Source: Paractinoplanes aksuensis | GTDB taxonomy: Bacteria > Actinomycetota > Actinomycetes > Mycobacteriales > Micromonosporaceae | Length of the DNA: 63,596 nucleotides | NCBI RefSeq assembly: GCF_024137025.1 | Contig: NZ_JAMYJR010000061.1 | Location: 1-63,596 of the forward strand | Direction of reading: 5' to 3' | Part shown: positions 8,834-17,238 of the stretch, piece after piece | Layout of the letters: every line of letters begins with the position of its first letter | How positions within the stretch are numbered: position 1 is the first letter of the stretch | Translations under genes and position numbers: made by a program | The notes under the pieces: generated by a model | Databases searched by the model: none | What the model was told of the DNA's origin: nothing | Seen by the model: only the letters and a program-made list of their open reading frames with translations

Positions 8834-9283
8834 TCAGCCCTTGCGGGCTTCCTGCTGATAGAGCAGTTCGAGGATCGAGCGCGCCGCCTCGAACCAGCGG
8901 TCCAGCCAGTCCGAAGTGGGCAGTGTGCCGCGCGCCGGCAGCTCCAGGAGCAGGCCACGCAGCAGCGGGTGGTCGGCCATCGACTGCGAGGATCCGGAGT
9001 CGGGCCAGCCGCTCGACGGGAAGACCGGCTCGCTGAGTCCCTGCAGATCGAGCGACGGAAGGTGGGCGGACCGGTCGAGCGGGCCGGTCGCCTCGATGCT
9101 GTGCGACCGACCCGGCGACCGGGTCGGCAGGCCCGACGAGCTGCCGCGCGACAGAAGCTCGCCGTCCGACGGGTCCCCGGAGAGCGCCGAGTCACGCCGG
9201 TTCTGCCGGTACGCGCTGACTCCGCCGCTGAACCTGTCCTGTGCTGTCGCGGAGCCGCTGAGGTTTTCCGAACCAATCGTCAT
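8834..9283 (-). CDS. Hypothetical protein, Ser/Gly-rich, downstream of the DUF397/XRE pair
   Basis: 149 residues. The N-terminal two thirds are polar and low complexity (Ser, Gly, Asp, Arg). The last 45 residues look folded and helical (SDWLDRWFEAARSILELLYQ). No known domain is recognised. It is the third gene on the minus strand after the XRE regulator and DUF397 gene, 154 bp from the latter, and may be co-transcribed. Function unknown. Confidence 0.65.
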   Translation of the reverse strand: MTIGSENLSGSATAQDRFSGGVSAYRQNRRDSALSGDPSDGELLSRGSSSGLPTRSPGRSHSIEATGPLDRSAHLPSLDLQGLSEPVFPSSGWPDSGSSQSMADHPLLRGLLLELPARGTLPTSDWLDRWFEAARSILELLYQQEARKG

Positions 9284-9437
9284 CTGTCTGCCCTGCCTCG
9301 TTCGGGGCCTTGACCCCGCCGGTGTGCGCGGTCCGGACCGCGCTTTTGGCGTTCAACGAGGCGAGCACAGAAATGACTACGGCCGGCTCCCCCGTACCGG
9401 ACGGGAGGGCCGGCCGCACCGATGCGGATCTGACGGC

Positions 9438-9662
9438 TCAGAGGTCGAACTCGCCGTCCTTGGCTCCGCCGACGAACGCGTCCCACTCGGCGGCGGTGAA
9501 GATCAGCGCCGCGCCGTGCGGGTTCTTGGAGTCGCGGACCGCGATCGCCTCGTCCACGAATGCCACCTCGACACAGTTGTCGGAGTTCGGCCCGCTGCGC
9601 GTGCTCTTGAACCACTGTGCCCGGCTCAGATCGACCCGGAGACCCTTCGCTTCGATTTCCAC
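9438..9662 (-). CDS. DUF397-domain protein
   Basis: 74 residues. The DUF397 pattern is clear: QWFKSTRSGPNSDNCVEVAF, AVRDSKNPHGAALIFTAAEW, then DAFVGGAKDGEF. Family knowledge: DUF397 proteins sit beside XRE/DUF5753 regulators in many copies in mycelial actinobacteria and are proposed partners of them, sometimes described as antitoxin-like or developmental pairs (WhiJ/Scr1 type). The gene overlaps the 3' end of the upstream XRE gene by 37 bp, which implies coupling. Confidence 0.93.
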   Translation of the reverse strand: MEIEAKGLRVDLSRAQWFKSTRSGPNSDNCVEVAFVDEAIAVRDSKNPHGAALIFTAAEWDAFVGGAKDGEFDL

Positions 9663-10531
9663 AATGGCTCCTCTGCCAGCATTTGAATCATCCCGATGGA
9701 CTCCTCCGGCGGGAGGGCCGTCGACCGGATGGTCTCGAAGATGGAGATGTACTTGCTGAGCTCCTCGGCCTTCTCGAGAAACAGGCCGCCGGTCGCGTTC
9801 TCGGTGAACACCACGTCGGCATCGCCTTCCTCCTCGAACTCGAGAATGGCGAACGTGCCGTCCATCCCGGCGTGCGCGCCCGCCGCGAAGGGCAAGATCT
9901 GCAACGTGACGTTCGGCAACCGGGCTGTCGTGATCAATCTGGCTAACTGATCACGCATGACCTCGTCGCCGCCGACCGGCCGGCTCACCACCGCCTCATC
10001 GAGCACCACCCAAAGATCGATCGGATCGTCCTGAATCAATAACGACTGGCGTTCCATCCGGACGCGCACGCGTTGCTGGATTTGCTGGTCAGTGTCCCCC
10101 GACTGGGCGCCCCGAATCACCGCAATTGCATACTCTTCGCTCTGCAACAAACCCGGGATGACCTGGGATTCGTACGTCCGGACCAGCCTCGCCGCGGCCT
10201 CCAGCCCGACATAGGCGCCCGTTAGAACCGGAGAAAACGGGTGCCACCATCCTTTTTGCCTCGCTTCTCGGGCAATTTGGACAAGCTCCGACTTGATTTC
10301 GTCGGTAACGGAGTAAATGTCCAACATTGCCGCGACATCGGCCGGGGTGGCGCTCGTGTGTCCCGTCTCGATTCGGGACACTTTGGACGTGGAACAACCG
10401 AGTCGCTCCGCCACCATGTCGATCGTGACCCGCGCGGCCTCCCGGTGCCGGCGCAGCTCGACCCCCAGCCGGCGGCGGCGAATGGTGGGACTGCGATGTT
10501 GATTCACAACAACCAGTCTCCTGTCGATCAT
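9626..10531 (-). CDS. XRE-family regulator with DUF5753 (Scr1-like)
   Basis: 301 residues. An N-terminal helix-turn-helix (about 18-75; LGVELRRHREAARVTIDMVA, then GCSTSKVSRIETGHTS) is followed by the DUF5753 domain (YESQVIPGLLQSEEYAIAVI, then VVLDEAVVSRPVGG and LPFAAGAHAGMDGTFAILEF). Proteins of this kind are DNA-binding and usually encoded next to a DUF397 gene, as here (37-bp overlap). The start could also be the GTG at 10507. The target genes are not evident; autoregulation from the upstream 430-bp gap is plausible. Confidence 0.93.
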   Translation of the reverse strand: MIDRRLVVVNQHRSPTIRRRRLGVELRRHREAARVTIDMVAERLGCSTSKVSRIETGHTSATPADVAAMLDIYSVTDEIKSELVQIAREARQKGWWHPFSPVLTGAYVGLEAAARLVRTYESQVIPGLLQSEEYAIAVIRGAQSGDTDQQIQQRVRVRMERQSLLIQDDPIDLWVVLDEAVVSRPVGGDEVMRDQLARLITTARLPNVTLQILPFAAGAHAGMDGTFAILEFEEEGDADVVFTENATGGLFLEKAEELSKYISIFETIRSTALPPEESIGMIQMLAEEPLWKSKRRVSGSI

Positions 10532-10962
10532 TTAACGATTCAAGTTGACCGTTGCCTACTGATCGGTAATCACGAAGGGCTGACATGCAACTTGCATCGA
10601 CCGCACTCGTGGTGCAATCTTTTCGGTATGGCCCACGTCACTTCGCTCGTCCGGGCGATGTGGCCAGGTCCCGCTCAACCCTCGGTTACGCCATCGTTTA
10701 CGGGGTACCGATCTTAATGTCCGTCCGACGTGGACTGATCCACTTCCGGGCGTACGACGGATCGGTGACGGTGACGTTGTGCAACGCTTTTGATGATTGG
10801 CATCATCCAGGGCTTGCACTGCAGTTTTTGCCGGGCACACTTGGTGCTTTCGTGTCAAGGTTCGTCCCGCGACGAAGTTTCAGGGCAGGAGATGACGTGC
10901 TTCCTCGGTCCGGTGATGTTCTCCACGTGACGAAGGCGGCGAGCGTCCAATTCGCAGCGCCG
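10532..10962. other. Intergenic region between divergent genes
   Basis: About 430 bp with lower GC content than the flanks and no convincing coding signal. An open plus-strand frame runs through it but has no family resemblance upstream of 10963. It should contain the promoter of the XRE operon (left) and of the small gene at 10963 (right). Nothing more specific is seen. Confidence 0.5.
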
Positions 10963-11196
10963 ATGCTGTTCCGTGTCATCCGGGTCCACGACTGGCCGAC
11001 CTACGACGGCTGGATCTGGCTGGACGGATACGAGCTGAACGCAGCGGGGGACGCGGTGGAGCGGCGGTCGATCTTCGTTCAGGTCAGCGGTCTGCGGGCC
11101 GTCGGCAAGGCGCCCGACCCCCGGGCGCGCAACGGCCGCCAGCCCGGCCTGGTCAGCGGCACGGTCCAGGCCCGTACGGTCCGCACCAACCGCTGA
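10963..11196 (+). CDS. Small conserved hypothetical protein
   Basis: 77 residues from the ATG at 10963 (MLFRVIRVHDWPTYDGWIWL, then DGYELNAAGDAVERRSIFVQ). The compact Trp/Tyr-rich core resembles short actinobacterial proteins seen beside regulators, but I cannot name the family. The frame stays open upstream to 10585; GTG codons at 10927 and just before are alternative starts. I prefer the short version because the upstream residues look random. Convergent with the PASTA gene, 4 bp apart. Function unknown. Confidence 0.55.
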   Translation: MLFRVIRVHDWPTYDGWIWLDGYELNAAGDAVERRSIFVQVSGLRAVGKAPDPRARNGRQPGLVSGTVQARTVRTNR

Positions 11197-11200
11197 CCGG

Positions 11201-12235
11201 CTAGTTCTGACCCTCGCCCGGGATCGGCGTGGTCTCGGTCGGCGTCGCCGGCGTGTTCGTGGCCTCGGCCGCGACCACCAGCGTGACCGTCGTGTCCGGT
11301 GGCACCTCCTGCCCCTCCACCGGATCACTGTCGATCACCGTGCCCGGCGGCACGTCCGGCGCCTGGCGATAGATCAGCCGGTAGTTGAGCCCGGTCGACC
11401 GCAGAGCCGCCTGCGCCTCGCTCAACGCCAGCCCCCGCAGCGCCGGGATGACCACCTCGGCGCTGGTCGGATCCGTGGTCGACGGGTCCGCCGAGGGCGT
11501 CGTCGTGGTCGGCGTCGGCGTGGGTGTCGAAGTCTCGGCAGCAGTGGTATTGACCGTCGCGCCGGGTGTAGTAGCGGCCGCGCTGCTCGTGACCGGTGGC
11601 ACCGGAGTCGGCTCGTTGTCGGAGTTCACCAGCAGATAGACCGCCCAGCCCAGCACCGCGAGCAGCACCAGCGCGACGATGCCGACGACGATCGGCATCC
11701 ACCAGCGGTCCCGCTGCGGCGGGGGCGCGGACGCGGACCAGTCGACCTCGGGATAACCGCGGCCCGGCTGGGGCGCCCGCACCTCGGCCCGGCCCGACCA
11801 GGCGGGGTTGGCCCGGCTCGGCGCCCAGTCGTCGTCGTTCACCGGCGGCAGGATCGCGGTCGAGCCCGGGCGGTCGGCGACCACGGTCGGCTCGTCCCGG
11901 ACCGTCGGCACGTGCCGCGCGTCGTCCAGGGTGTCGTCGTCGCGGCTGCCCTTGCCGGGCAGGGTGTCCTCGTCGTCGGGATCGGGCACGGCCGCCCGGC
12001 CGACGGTCGTCGCATCCACCGCCGGGCCGTCGACCTGGGTCGCATCCAGCTCGGCCGGGGTACCGCCGGCTTGGGTGGCGTCCAGGTCAGCGGGCTTGCC
12101 ACCGGCTTGGGTGGCGTCGGGGTCGGCTGGTTTCGCGGGCGATTTGTCCGCCGAGGCCGGCTCCGGCGCGGGCTTTTCCGGCTCGTCGGCGTCGCCGGGC
12201 GAGAAACGTCGCGTCTCGTCGCTCTCGTCGGGCAT
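11201..12235 (-). CDS. Single-pass membrane protein with one extracellular PASTA domain
   Basis: 344 residues from the ATG at 12235, preceded by GGAGAAGG. A long acidic cytoplasmic part (1-175) has repeated DATQ/DATT units (about 40-76) and motifs such as DEPTVVAD and GSTAILPP that look like phospho-Thr acceptor sites. One TM helix (about 179-203, MPIVVGIVALVLLAVLGWAV) and a Thr/Pro stalk lead to a PASTA domain at about 260-322 (IPALRGLALSEAQAALRSTG, then PPGTVIDSDPVEGQEVPPDT). PASTA domains bind muropeptides or lipid II. There is no kinase domain, so it may be a substrate or sensor for the PknA/PknB-PstP-Fha system encoded 5 kb away; that link is inference. Confidence 0.85.
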   Translation of the reverse strand: MPDESDETRRFSPGDADEPEKPAPEPASADKSPAKPADPDATQAGGKPADLDATQAGGTPAELDATQVDGPAVDATTVGRAAVPDPDDEDTLPGKGSRDDDTLDDARHVPTVRDEPTVVADRPGSTAILPPVNDDDWAPSRANPAWSGRAEVRAPQPGRGYPEVDWSASAPPPQRDRWWMPIVVGIVALVLLAVLGWAVYLLVNSDNEPTPVPPVTSSAAATTPGATVNTTAAETSTPTPTPTTTTPSADPSTTDPTSAEVVIPALRGLALSEAQAALRSTGLNYRLIYRQAPDVPPGTVIDSDPVEGQEVPPDTTVTLVVAAEATNTPATPTETTPIPGEGQN

Positions 12236-12401
12236 CGCCTTCTCCTCGGCTCGTTCACCAGCAGGGGTCAACGTATCGAATCTTGCGGGACATGTCTGGC
12301 CTCCGCAGGACAAACACACCAGGTGGCTACGGTTGAAACGGATACAGGGTCAGCGCCGCACCGATTCGCAGGCATCGGTGGGTACCGCTACAGTGCGGCC
12401 C

Positions 12402-13928
12402 ATGGCCGAGAAGGGCTGGACGGCACGCATAGCCACCGCGGCGGGCGCCGCGGCGGGAACAGGCGCCGCGCAATTGGGTCTGGGCTACGGCCTGGGTGTG
12501 GTGGTGTGGCCGGTGACGCCGACCCCCGACGACAGCGCCTGGCTGGGCAGTCTGGGCTGGGCGACGTGGATCACGGCGAGCGCCACGGTGTTCGGCGCCG
12601 TCCTAGGCAGTCGCTACCGAGGTGGGCCCGGCCCGCGCACCAGCGCTGCCTGGCGCTTCGCCCTGGCCGCCTGCGCCGCCGTCGGGGCCCTGGTGACGGT
12701 CGCGCTGATCGCGCTCCCGGCCCGCTCCGCCGTACGCTTCGACGCCTATTCGCCCCAGGTCATCGCCGGTGGCTACGCCGCCGTGGGCCTGGCTCTGGGC
12801 CTGGTCGTGGCGTTCTGGGCCGTGTCGTCGAGACCGGTCGCGGCCAACCTCATGGCCACCGGAGTGTGGTTGTGGGCGCTGGCCGTCGCCGCGATCGTGG
12901 TCGAGCTGACCACCAACCGTGACTCCGCCACCTATCTGACCAGCTGGCAGTTCGCCGAGGTGGCCAGCAGCGGCCGGTACGGCACCATCTATTGGCCGAG
13001 CGCCCTGCTCACCCTGGGTGCCGCCTTCCTGGTCGGCGCCCTGACCGCCACCCCCGCCGCCCGCCGCGGCGACCGGGGCGTCGGCGCCGCCACCTCGGGC
13101 GCGGCCGGCCCCCTGCTGGTGGCGATCGCCTTCTTGGCCCTGGCCCCGCGCCTGACCGGAGCCCTGGGCCCGATCGAGTCGGCCTACCTGATCGCCCCGT
13201 ACGCCGTCCTGGCCGGCCTGGCCGGTTCCGCCCTGGCCGTGACCACCACCCGAGCCCTGGCCGAACGCCGCGCTCGCCGCGCCCAGTCCCAGGATCCCCA
13301 GTCCCCGAACCAGGGCCTCCAGTCCCGGGGCCTCCAGTCCTCGGACCAGGGCCTCCAGTCCTCGGCCGCCGCCACTGCTCCTAGCCCTCGCCCCGCCCTG
13401 GATCCGCCCCCCGCCCACCCGCAGTCGGCCACCACACCCACCGGCGTGGCCAAGGTCCAGGAAGCGCCGCCGGCCAAACCGAAGACCGGCCTCTTCGGTC
13501 GCATCAAGTCAGCCCCACCCAAGCCAAAACGCCCCGCCCAGGACATCCCGACCCAGCCCACCCCCGGCGCACCACCCGCCACCAACACAAAGCCCGTGCC
13601 TGATGCACGGCCCGTGCCCAACGCGAAGCCGGCGCCCACTGCGCAGCCCGCACCCACCGTGAAGCCGGGATCCGCTGTGAAGTCCGCACCCGCTGTGAAG
13701 TCCACGCCCGACAAAGCCGACAAACCGGCTCCGGCTCAGCCGACCAACGGCAGGCCCGCAGGCCCTGTCGTCGACGCCGAGATCGCTTCGGCCGCCCGGC
13801 CGCGCCCGCGGCCACGAAAAGCCGCCACGCCCTCCGAACCCCCCAAGGCGCCCAAGTCCACTGTGACTCCCCCGCCTTCGGCCCCCACCGTCGCGCAGAT
13901 CAACCCCAAGCCGACGTCGAAGGACTGA
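12402..13928 (+). CDS. Hypothetical multi-pass membrane protein with long Pro/Ala-rich tail
   Basis: 508 residues from the ATG at 12402. The first 290 residues hold about seven or eight hydrophobic helices (for example AAQLGLGYGLGVVVW, FALAACAAVGALVTVALIAL, VAANLMATGVWLWALAVAAI). The last 200 residues are disordered, rich in Pro, Ala, Lys, Thr and Gln, with short internal repeats (CCTCCAGTCC-type DNA units near 13310-13370; PVPDARPVPNAKPAPTAQPA-type residues near 13590-13700). The tail composition and position suggest a cytoplasmic extension. It is divergent from the PASTA gene across a 166-bp gap. Function unknown. Confidence 0.75.
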   Translation: MAEKGWTARIATAAGAAAGTGAAQLGLGYGLGVVVWPVTPTPDDSAWLGSLGWATWITASATVFGAVLGSRYRGGPGPRTSAAWRFALAACAAVGALVTVALIALPARSAVRFDAYSPQVIAGGYAAVGLALGLVVAFWAVSSRPVAANLMATGVWLWALAVAAIVVELTTNRDSATYLTSWQFAEVASSGRYGTIYWPSALLTLGAAFLVGALTATPAARRGDRGVGAATSGAAGPLLVAIAFLALAPRLTGALGPIESAYLIAPYAVLAGLAGSALAVTTTRALAERRARRAQSQDPQSPNQGLQSRGLQSSDQGLQSSAAATAPSPRPALDPPPAHPQSATTPTGVAKVQEAPPAKPKTGLFGRIKSAPPKPKRPAQDIPTQPTPGAPPATNTKPVPDARPVPNAKPAPTAQPAPTVKPGSAVKSAPAVKSTPDKADKPAPAQPTNGRPAGPVVDAEIASAARPRPRPRKAATPSEPPKAPKSTVTPPPSAPTVAQINPKPTSKD

Positions 13929-14173
13929 CCGCTTTCCACAATCGCGAGTTATCCACAGGCCCGCCCGCAAGATCCCCCAGTCTTTGCCAAAATGACCAGC
14001 GGGGGCTCCCCCTTGGGAGGGCGGGCTCGGTGGTGGCAGTCGATCTTGCGATGGGTGAACGACCTCGCGGTGAGCCGTCGACCTCGCAAACAGGCGACCA
14101 ACCTTGCGGGAAGCCACCTCGCGGACAAGCGACCCACCCACGGGTTGGGCGATGACCTTGGGTGACAGCAACC
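13929..14173. other. Intergenic region with reiterated ACCTCGCGG-like phrases
   Basis: 245 bp between convergent genes. Variants of the phrase ACCTCGCGG/ACCTTGCGGG recur between about 14065 and 14125 as an irregular series. One DnaA-box-like TTATCCACA lies at 13950-13958. No gene is seen. Confidence 0.45.
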
Positions 14174-15640
14174 TCAGGTGGTCGGCCAGGTGTGGACGGG
14201 CTCGTTGGTGCGGTGCAGGTCGGTGTAGCGCTGCAACATCTCGTGCAAAGCGGCGCTCCGCGACGACCCGCGCCGCTCGGCCAGGCGTACGGCCTCGGTC
14301 TGCCACGTCGCCCCGTTACGGCCGAGCCGGCAGCGGGTGTCGATGATGCCCAGCAACCGGTCGCGGGCGGCCGGCTCGACGCCGTAGCGGTCCAGACCTT
14401 CGTACGCCAGGGGAAGCAGGACCGATCGCACCAGCTCAGCCACCGGGATCTCGCCCCGGCCGGGCCAATAGGCCGTGGCCTCGATGCCTTTGACCGCGCC
14501 GGCGTGGAAGTTGTCCTGCGCGGCGGCGAACGGCAGCCGGGTCCAGATCGGGCGTTCGTCCTCGGCCAGCCGGCGCACCAGCCCGAAATAGAACGCGGCG
14601 TTGGCCAGCAGGTCGGCCACGGTCGGGCCGGACGGCAGCACGCGGTTTTCCACGCGCAGGTGCGGTCGCCCGTCCATCACGTCGTAGACCGGGCGGTTCC
14701 AGCGGTACACCGTGCCGTTGTGCAGGCGCAGCTCGCCGAGGTGGGGCACTCCGCCCGTACGCCGTACCTCGATCGGATCTTCCTCGTCGAGGATCGGGAG
14801 CAGGGGCGCGAAGAAGCGGACGTTCTCGTCGAAGAGGTCGGTCACGGAGGTGATCCAGCGTTCGCCGAACCACACCCGCGGGCGTACGCCCTGGGCCCTG
14901 AGCTCTTCCGGCCGGGTGTCGGTGGCCTGCTGGAACAGGGCGATCCGGGTTTCCGCCCAGAGCCGCCGGCCGTGCAGGAAGGGCGAGTTGGCCCCGACCG
15001 CGACCTGCACCCCGGCGACGGCCTGGGACGCGTTCCAGTAGCGGTCGAACTGATCGGGCGGCACCTGCAGGTGACACTGGACACTCGTGCACGCCGCCTC
15101 GGGCGCGATCGAGGCGCTGGCGCTGCGCAGCCGTTCGACGCCCTGGATGTCGAGGTCGAACTGTTCGCCGCGGGCCCCCGCCATCTCGTCGTTGAGCTGG
15201 CGGTACCGCTCGTTGGCACTGAGGTTTTCGAGCACCAGGTCGGCCGGTGACAGGGTCGGCAGCATGCCGATCATCACGATGCCGCAGTCGGCCCGGGTTG
15301 CGGCCCGGCGCAGGCCGTCGAGCAGGTCACGTTCGTAGTCGGCGAGGCCGCTCCCGGTGATGGATCGGGGCGGGGTGTTGAGTTCGAGGTTGAACCGGCC
15401 GAGTTCGGTCTGGAAGCGCGGGTCGTCGATCCGGGTCAGCACCTCGGCGTTGCGCATCGCGGGCCGGGCGTTCCGGTCGATCAGGTTGAGTTCGATCTCG
15501 AGCCCGGTCATGCCGTCGGAGTCGGCGAAGACGCCCTGGTGGAGCATCTGGGCAAAGACGTCGAGGCAGCGGCGGACTTTCTGGCGGTAGGTGACGCGAG
15601 CCTCGGGGGCGAAGACGAGGGTCGCGAGATCCTTCCCCAC
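14174..15640 (-). CDS. Glutamate-cysteine ligase family (GCS2-type) carboxylate-amine ligase
   Basis: 488 residues. The GCS2 fold is indicated by GLEIELNLIDRNARPA, FQTELGRFNLELNTPPR, CTSVQCHLQVPPDQFDRYWN and HGRRLWAETRIALFQQATDT, with ATP/Mg-binding acidic residues in the first two motifs and DGRPHLRVENRVLPSGPTVA. Actinobacterial members are usually annotated glutamate-cysteine ligase, but the true amino acceptor is often untested, and mycothiol rather than glutathione is the thiol of this phylum. It stands alone, so no pathway can be assigned. Start ATG at 15640 (MGKDLATLVF). Confidence 0.85.
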   Translation of the reverse strand: MGKDLATLVFAPEARVTYRQKVRRCLDVFAQMLHQGVFADSDGMTGLEIELNLIDRNARPAMRNAEVLTRIDDPRFQTELGRFNLELNTPPRSITGSGLADYERDLLDGLRRAATRADCGIVMIGMLPTLSPADLVLENLSANERYRQLNDEMAGARGEQFDLDIQGVERLRSASASIAPEAACTSVQCHLQVPPDQFDRYWNASQAVAGVQVAVGANSPFLHGRRLWAETRIALFQQATDTRPEELRAQGVRPRVWFGERWITSVTDLFDENVRFFAPLLPILDEEDPIEVRRTGGVPHLGELRLHNGTVYRWNRPVYDVMDGRPHLRVENRVLPSGPTVADLLANAAFYFGLVRRLAEDERPIWTRLPFAAAQDNFHAGAVKGIEATAYWPGRGEIPVAELVRSVLLPLAYEGLDRYGVEPAARDRLLGIIDTRCRLGRNGATWQTEAVRLAERRGSSRSAALHEMLQRYTDLHRTNEPVHTWPTT

Positions 15641-15727
15641 TTACCCTCCCGGGGCAGCACTCTGTGAGCGATTGATTGCGCTCGGTTCACCTTGCCACCT
15701 CGGGCCGGGGCGCGCCACACAACGACG

Positions 15728-15757
15728 AACCGCCGCCCGGATGTCCGGACGGCGGTT
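15728..15757 (-). terminator. Hairpin downstream of the yceI-like gene
   Basis: The arms AACCGCCG (15728-15735) and CGGCGGTT (15750-15757) pair. After a C/A mismatch they extend as CCGG/CCGG around an ATGT loop. It sits 18 bp after the yceI-like stop, in the right place for a terminator. Confidence 0.6.
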
Positions 15758-15774
15758 CGACTGTGGACTGTGGA

Positions 15775-16353
15775 TCAGGCGCGGCGGATGGCCTCGCCCT
15801 CGATCTCAATCTTGATCTTCTTGCTGACCATGACGCCACCGCTCTCGAGGGCCATGTTCCAGGTCAGGCCCCACTCCTCGCGGTCGATCTCGGCGGTCGC
15901 GCTGAAACCGAACACGGCCTGGCCGTACGGGCTGGTGCCGGCGCCCTCGAACTCGACGAGCAGTTCGACCGGCTTGGTCACGTCCTTGATGGTGAGCTCG
16001 CCGTTCAGCACGAACTCGGCGCCCGCGTGGCTCTTGATGCCGGTGCTGCGGTAGGTCATCGCCGGGTACTTCTCGGACTCGAAGAAGTCGCCGCTGCGCA
16101 GGTGGTTGTCGCGGTCGACCTGGCCGGTCTCGATGCTGGCGGTGTTGATGGTGGCCTCGACCGCGGACGTCAGCGGGTCCTCGCCGATGGTGATCACGGC
16201 CGACGCGTCCGCGAACTGGCCGCGAACCTTGCTGACCATGAGGTGTCTCGCCACAAAGCCGACCCGCTTGTGCGCGGCGTCCAGGTCGTACGTGCCGGCG
16301 GCCGGGATCTGCAGACCCTCGTACGCGCGGGTGTTGGCGACGGACTCGGTCAT
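15775..16353 (-). CDS. YceI-family protein
   Basis: 192 residues from the ATG at 16353. The YceI lipocalin-like pattern is clear: GTYDLDAAHKRVGFVARHLM, VRGQFADASAVITI, SIETGQVDRDNHLRSGDFF, PAMTYRSTGI and FELNGELTIKDV-like FVLNGELTIKDVTKPVELLV. There is no signal peptide, so it is probably cytosolic. Family members bind isoprenoid-type lipids; the role here is unknown. It is divergent from a MarR regulator, and the shared promoter holds a palindrome that probably lets MarR control it. Confidence 0.93.
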   Translation of the reverse strand: MTESVANTRAYEGLQIPAAGTYDLDAAHKRVGFVARHLMVSKVRGQFADASAVITIGEDPLTSAVEATINTASIETGQVDRDNHLRSGDFFESEKYPAMTYRSTGIKSHAGAEFVLNGELTIKDVTKPVELLVEFEGAGTSPYGQAVFGFSATAEIDREEWGLTWNMALESGGVMVSKKIKIEIEGEAIRRA

Positions 16354-16406
16354 GACTGGTTCCTTCTCTCGAAGAGCAGTGGTCGGTGCTTGTGTGACGG
16401 AGCAAC

Positions 16407-16424
16407 AATATGCCAAGCAATATT
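16407..16424. promoter_or_regulatory. Putative MarR operator
   Basis: An 18-bp imperfect palindrome, AATATGCC-AA-GCAATATT, lies in the yceI-marR divergent gap, 54 bp from the yceI start and 25 bp from the marR start. The AT-rich half sites stand out in this GC-rich genome. Size and symmetry fit winged-helix MarR operators. Confidence 0.6.
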
Positions 16425-16448
16425 CCCCGTGTCAAGGGTCGGTGTACG

Positions 16449-16937
16449 ATGGCCTCTGTGAGTACGGACCTGAATGACCCCCGCTTCACCGCGTTCGGCC
16501 TGTTCGCCGAGGCGTTCACGGGGCTGACCAACCGCTTCGCCGCCCAGTTCGAGGAGCACCGCCTCTCGTCCGTCGAGTTCGAGGTGCTCATGCGTCTGGC
16601 CCGCTCCTCCGGCCGCCGCCTGCGGATGACCGACCTCGCCGGCCAGACCTCCCTGTCCACCAGCGGGGTGACCCGCGTCGTCGACCGCATGGACCGCGAC
16701 GGGCTGGTTCGCCGCGAGGCCTGTCCGAGCGACCGGCGCAGCTCGTTCGCCGTGATCACCGACGCCGGCGTGAGCCGCCTCGACGAGGTCCTGCCCGGCC
16801 ACCTCGAACTGCTGCAGCAGTGGTTCATCGGCCAGCTCGGCCCGGGCCAGCTCGACGACATGCTCGAGTCGCTGCGCACGATCCGCGACGCGGTCAACCC
16901 GTGCGCCACCGCGGGGACCACCGAAGCGGCTGCTTGA
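16449..16937 (+). CDS. MarR-family transcriptional regulator
   Basis: 162 residues from the ATG at 16449; a GTG at 16458 and an upstream ATG at 16410 are alternatives. The winged helix is visible: LSSVEFEVLMRLARSSGRRL, RMTDLAGQTSLSTSGVTRVV and DRMDRDGLVRREACPSDRRS, then FAVITDAG. It should bind the divergent promoter as a dimer and repress itself and the YceI gene. Nearby genes give no hint of the ligand. One N-terminal Cys is absent, so it is not obviously an OhrR-type peroxide sensor. Confidence 0.92.
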   Translation: MASVSTDLNDPRFTAFGLFAEAFTGLTNRFAAQFEEHRLSSVEFEVLMRLARSSGRRLRMTDLAGQTSLSTSGVTRVVDRMDRDGLVRREACPSDRRSSFAVITDAGVSRLDEVLPGHLELLQQWFIGQLGPGQLDDMLESLRTIRDAVNPCATAGTTEAAA

Positions 16938-17238
16938 TCAAGAACGACACCCGCCGGGGTCGTGACAAAACGGACCGTGACCACTTCGACGGAAGTTCTG
17001 CGGAAAACCGGCAGAAGTACCGGCAGAACCGGCGACTCGCTGGTCTAAACGGACAAATCTATCCGCTTCTGTGACGCCCGCGGCTACTGTGATGCGCGCA
17101 GGGGGATGCGGCGCGACCGAGGCGACGGCGGGGCTTTGACGGGGGAGCTTCGTTCTCGCCGCGTAACTGGCGGGCGTTGCGACGGTCGGCGCGTGGGGGG
17201 CACGCCATGCCGGCCGTCCACGCTCGGCCAGTCCCCTC
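16938..17238. other. Intergenic region between convergent genes
   Basis: About 300 bp. Short reiterations of CCGGCAGAA occur around 17008-17032. No gene or clear terminator is recognised. Confidence 0.4.

Noticed and set aside
13950..13958. Distant DnaA box TTATCCACA as a replication element
   Set aside because: A single 9-bp match about 40 kb from oriC is expected by chance and has no neighbours.
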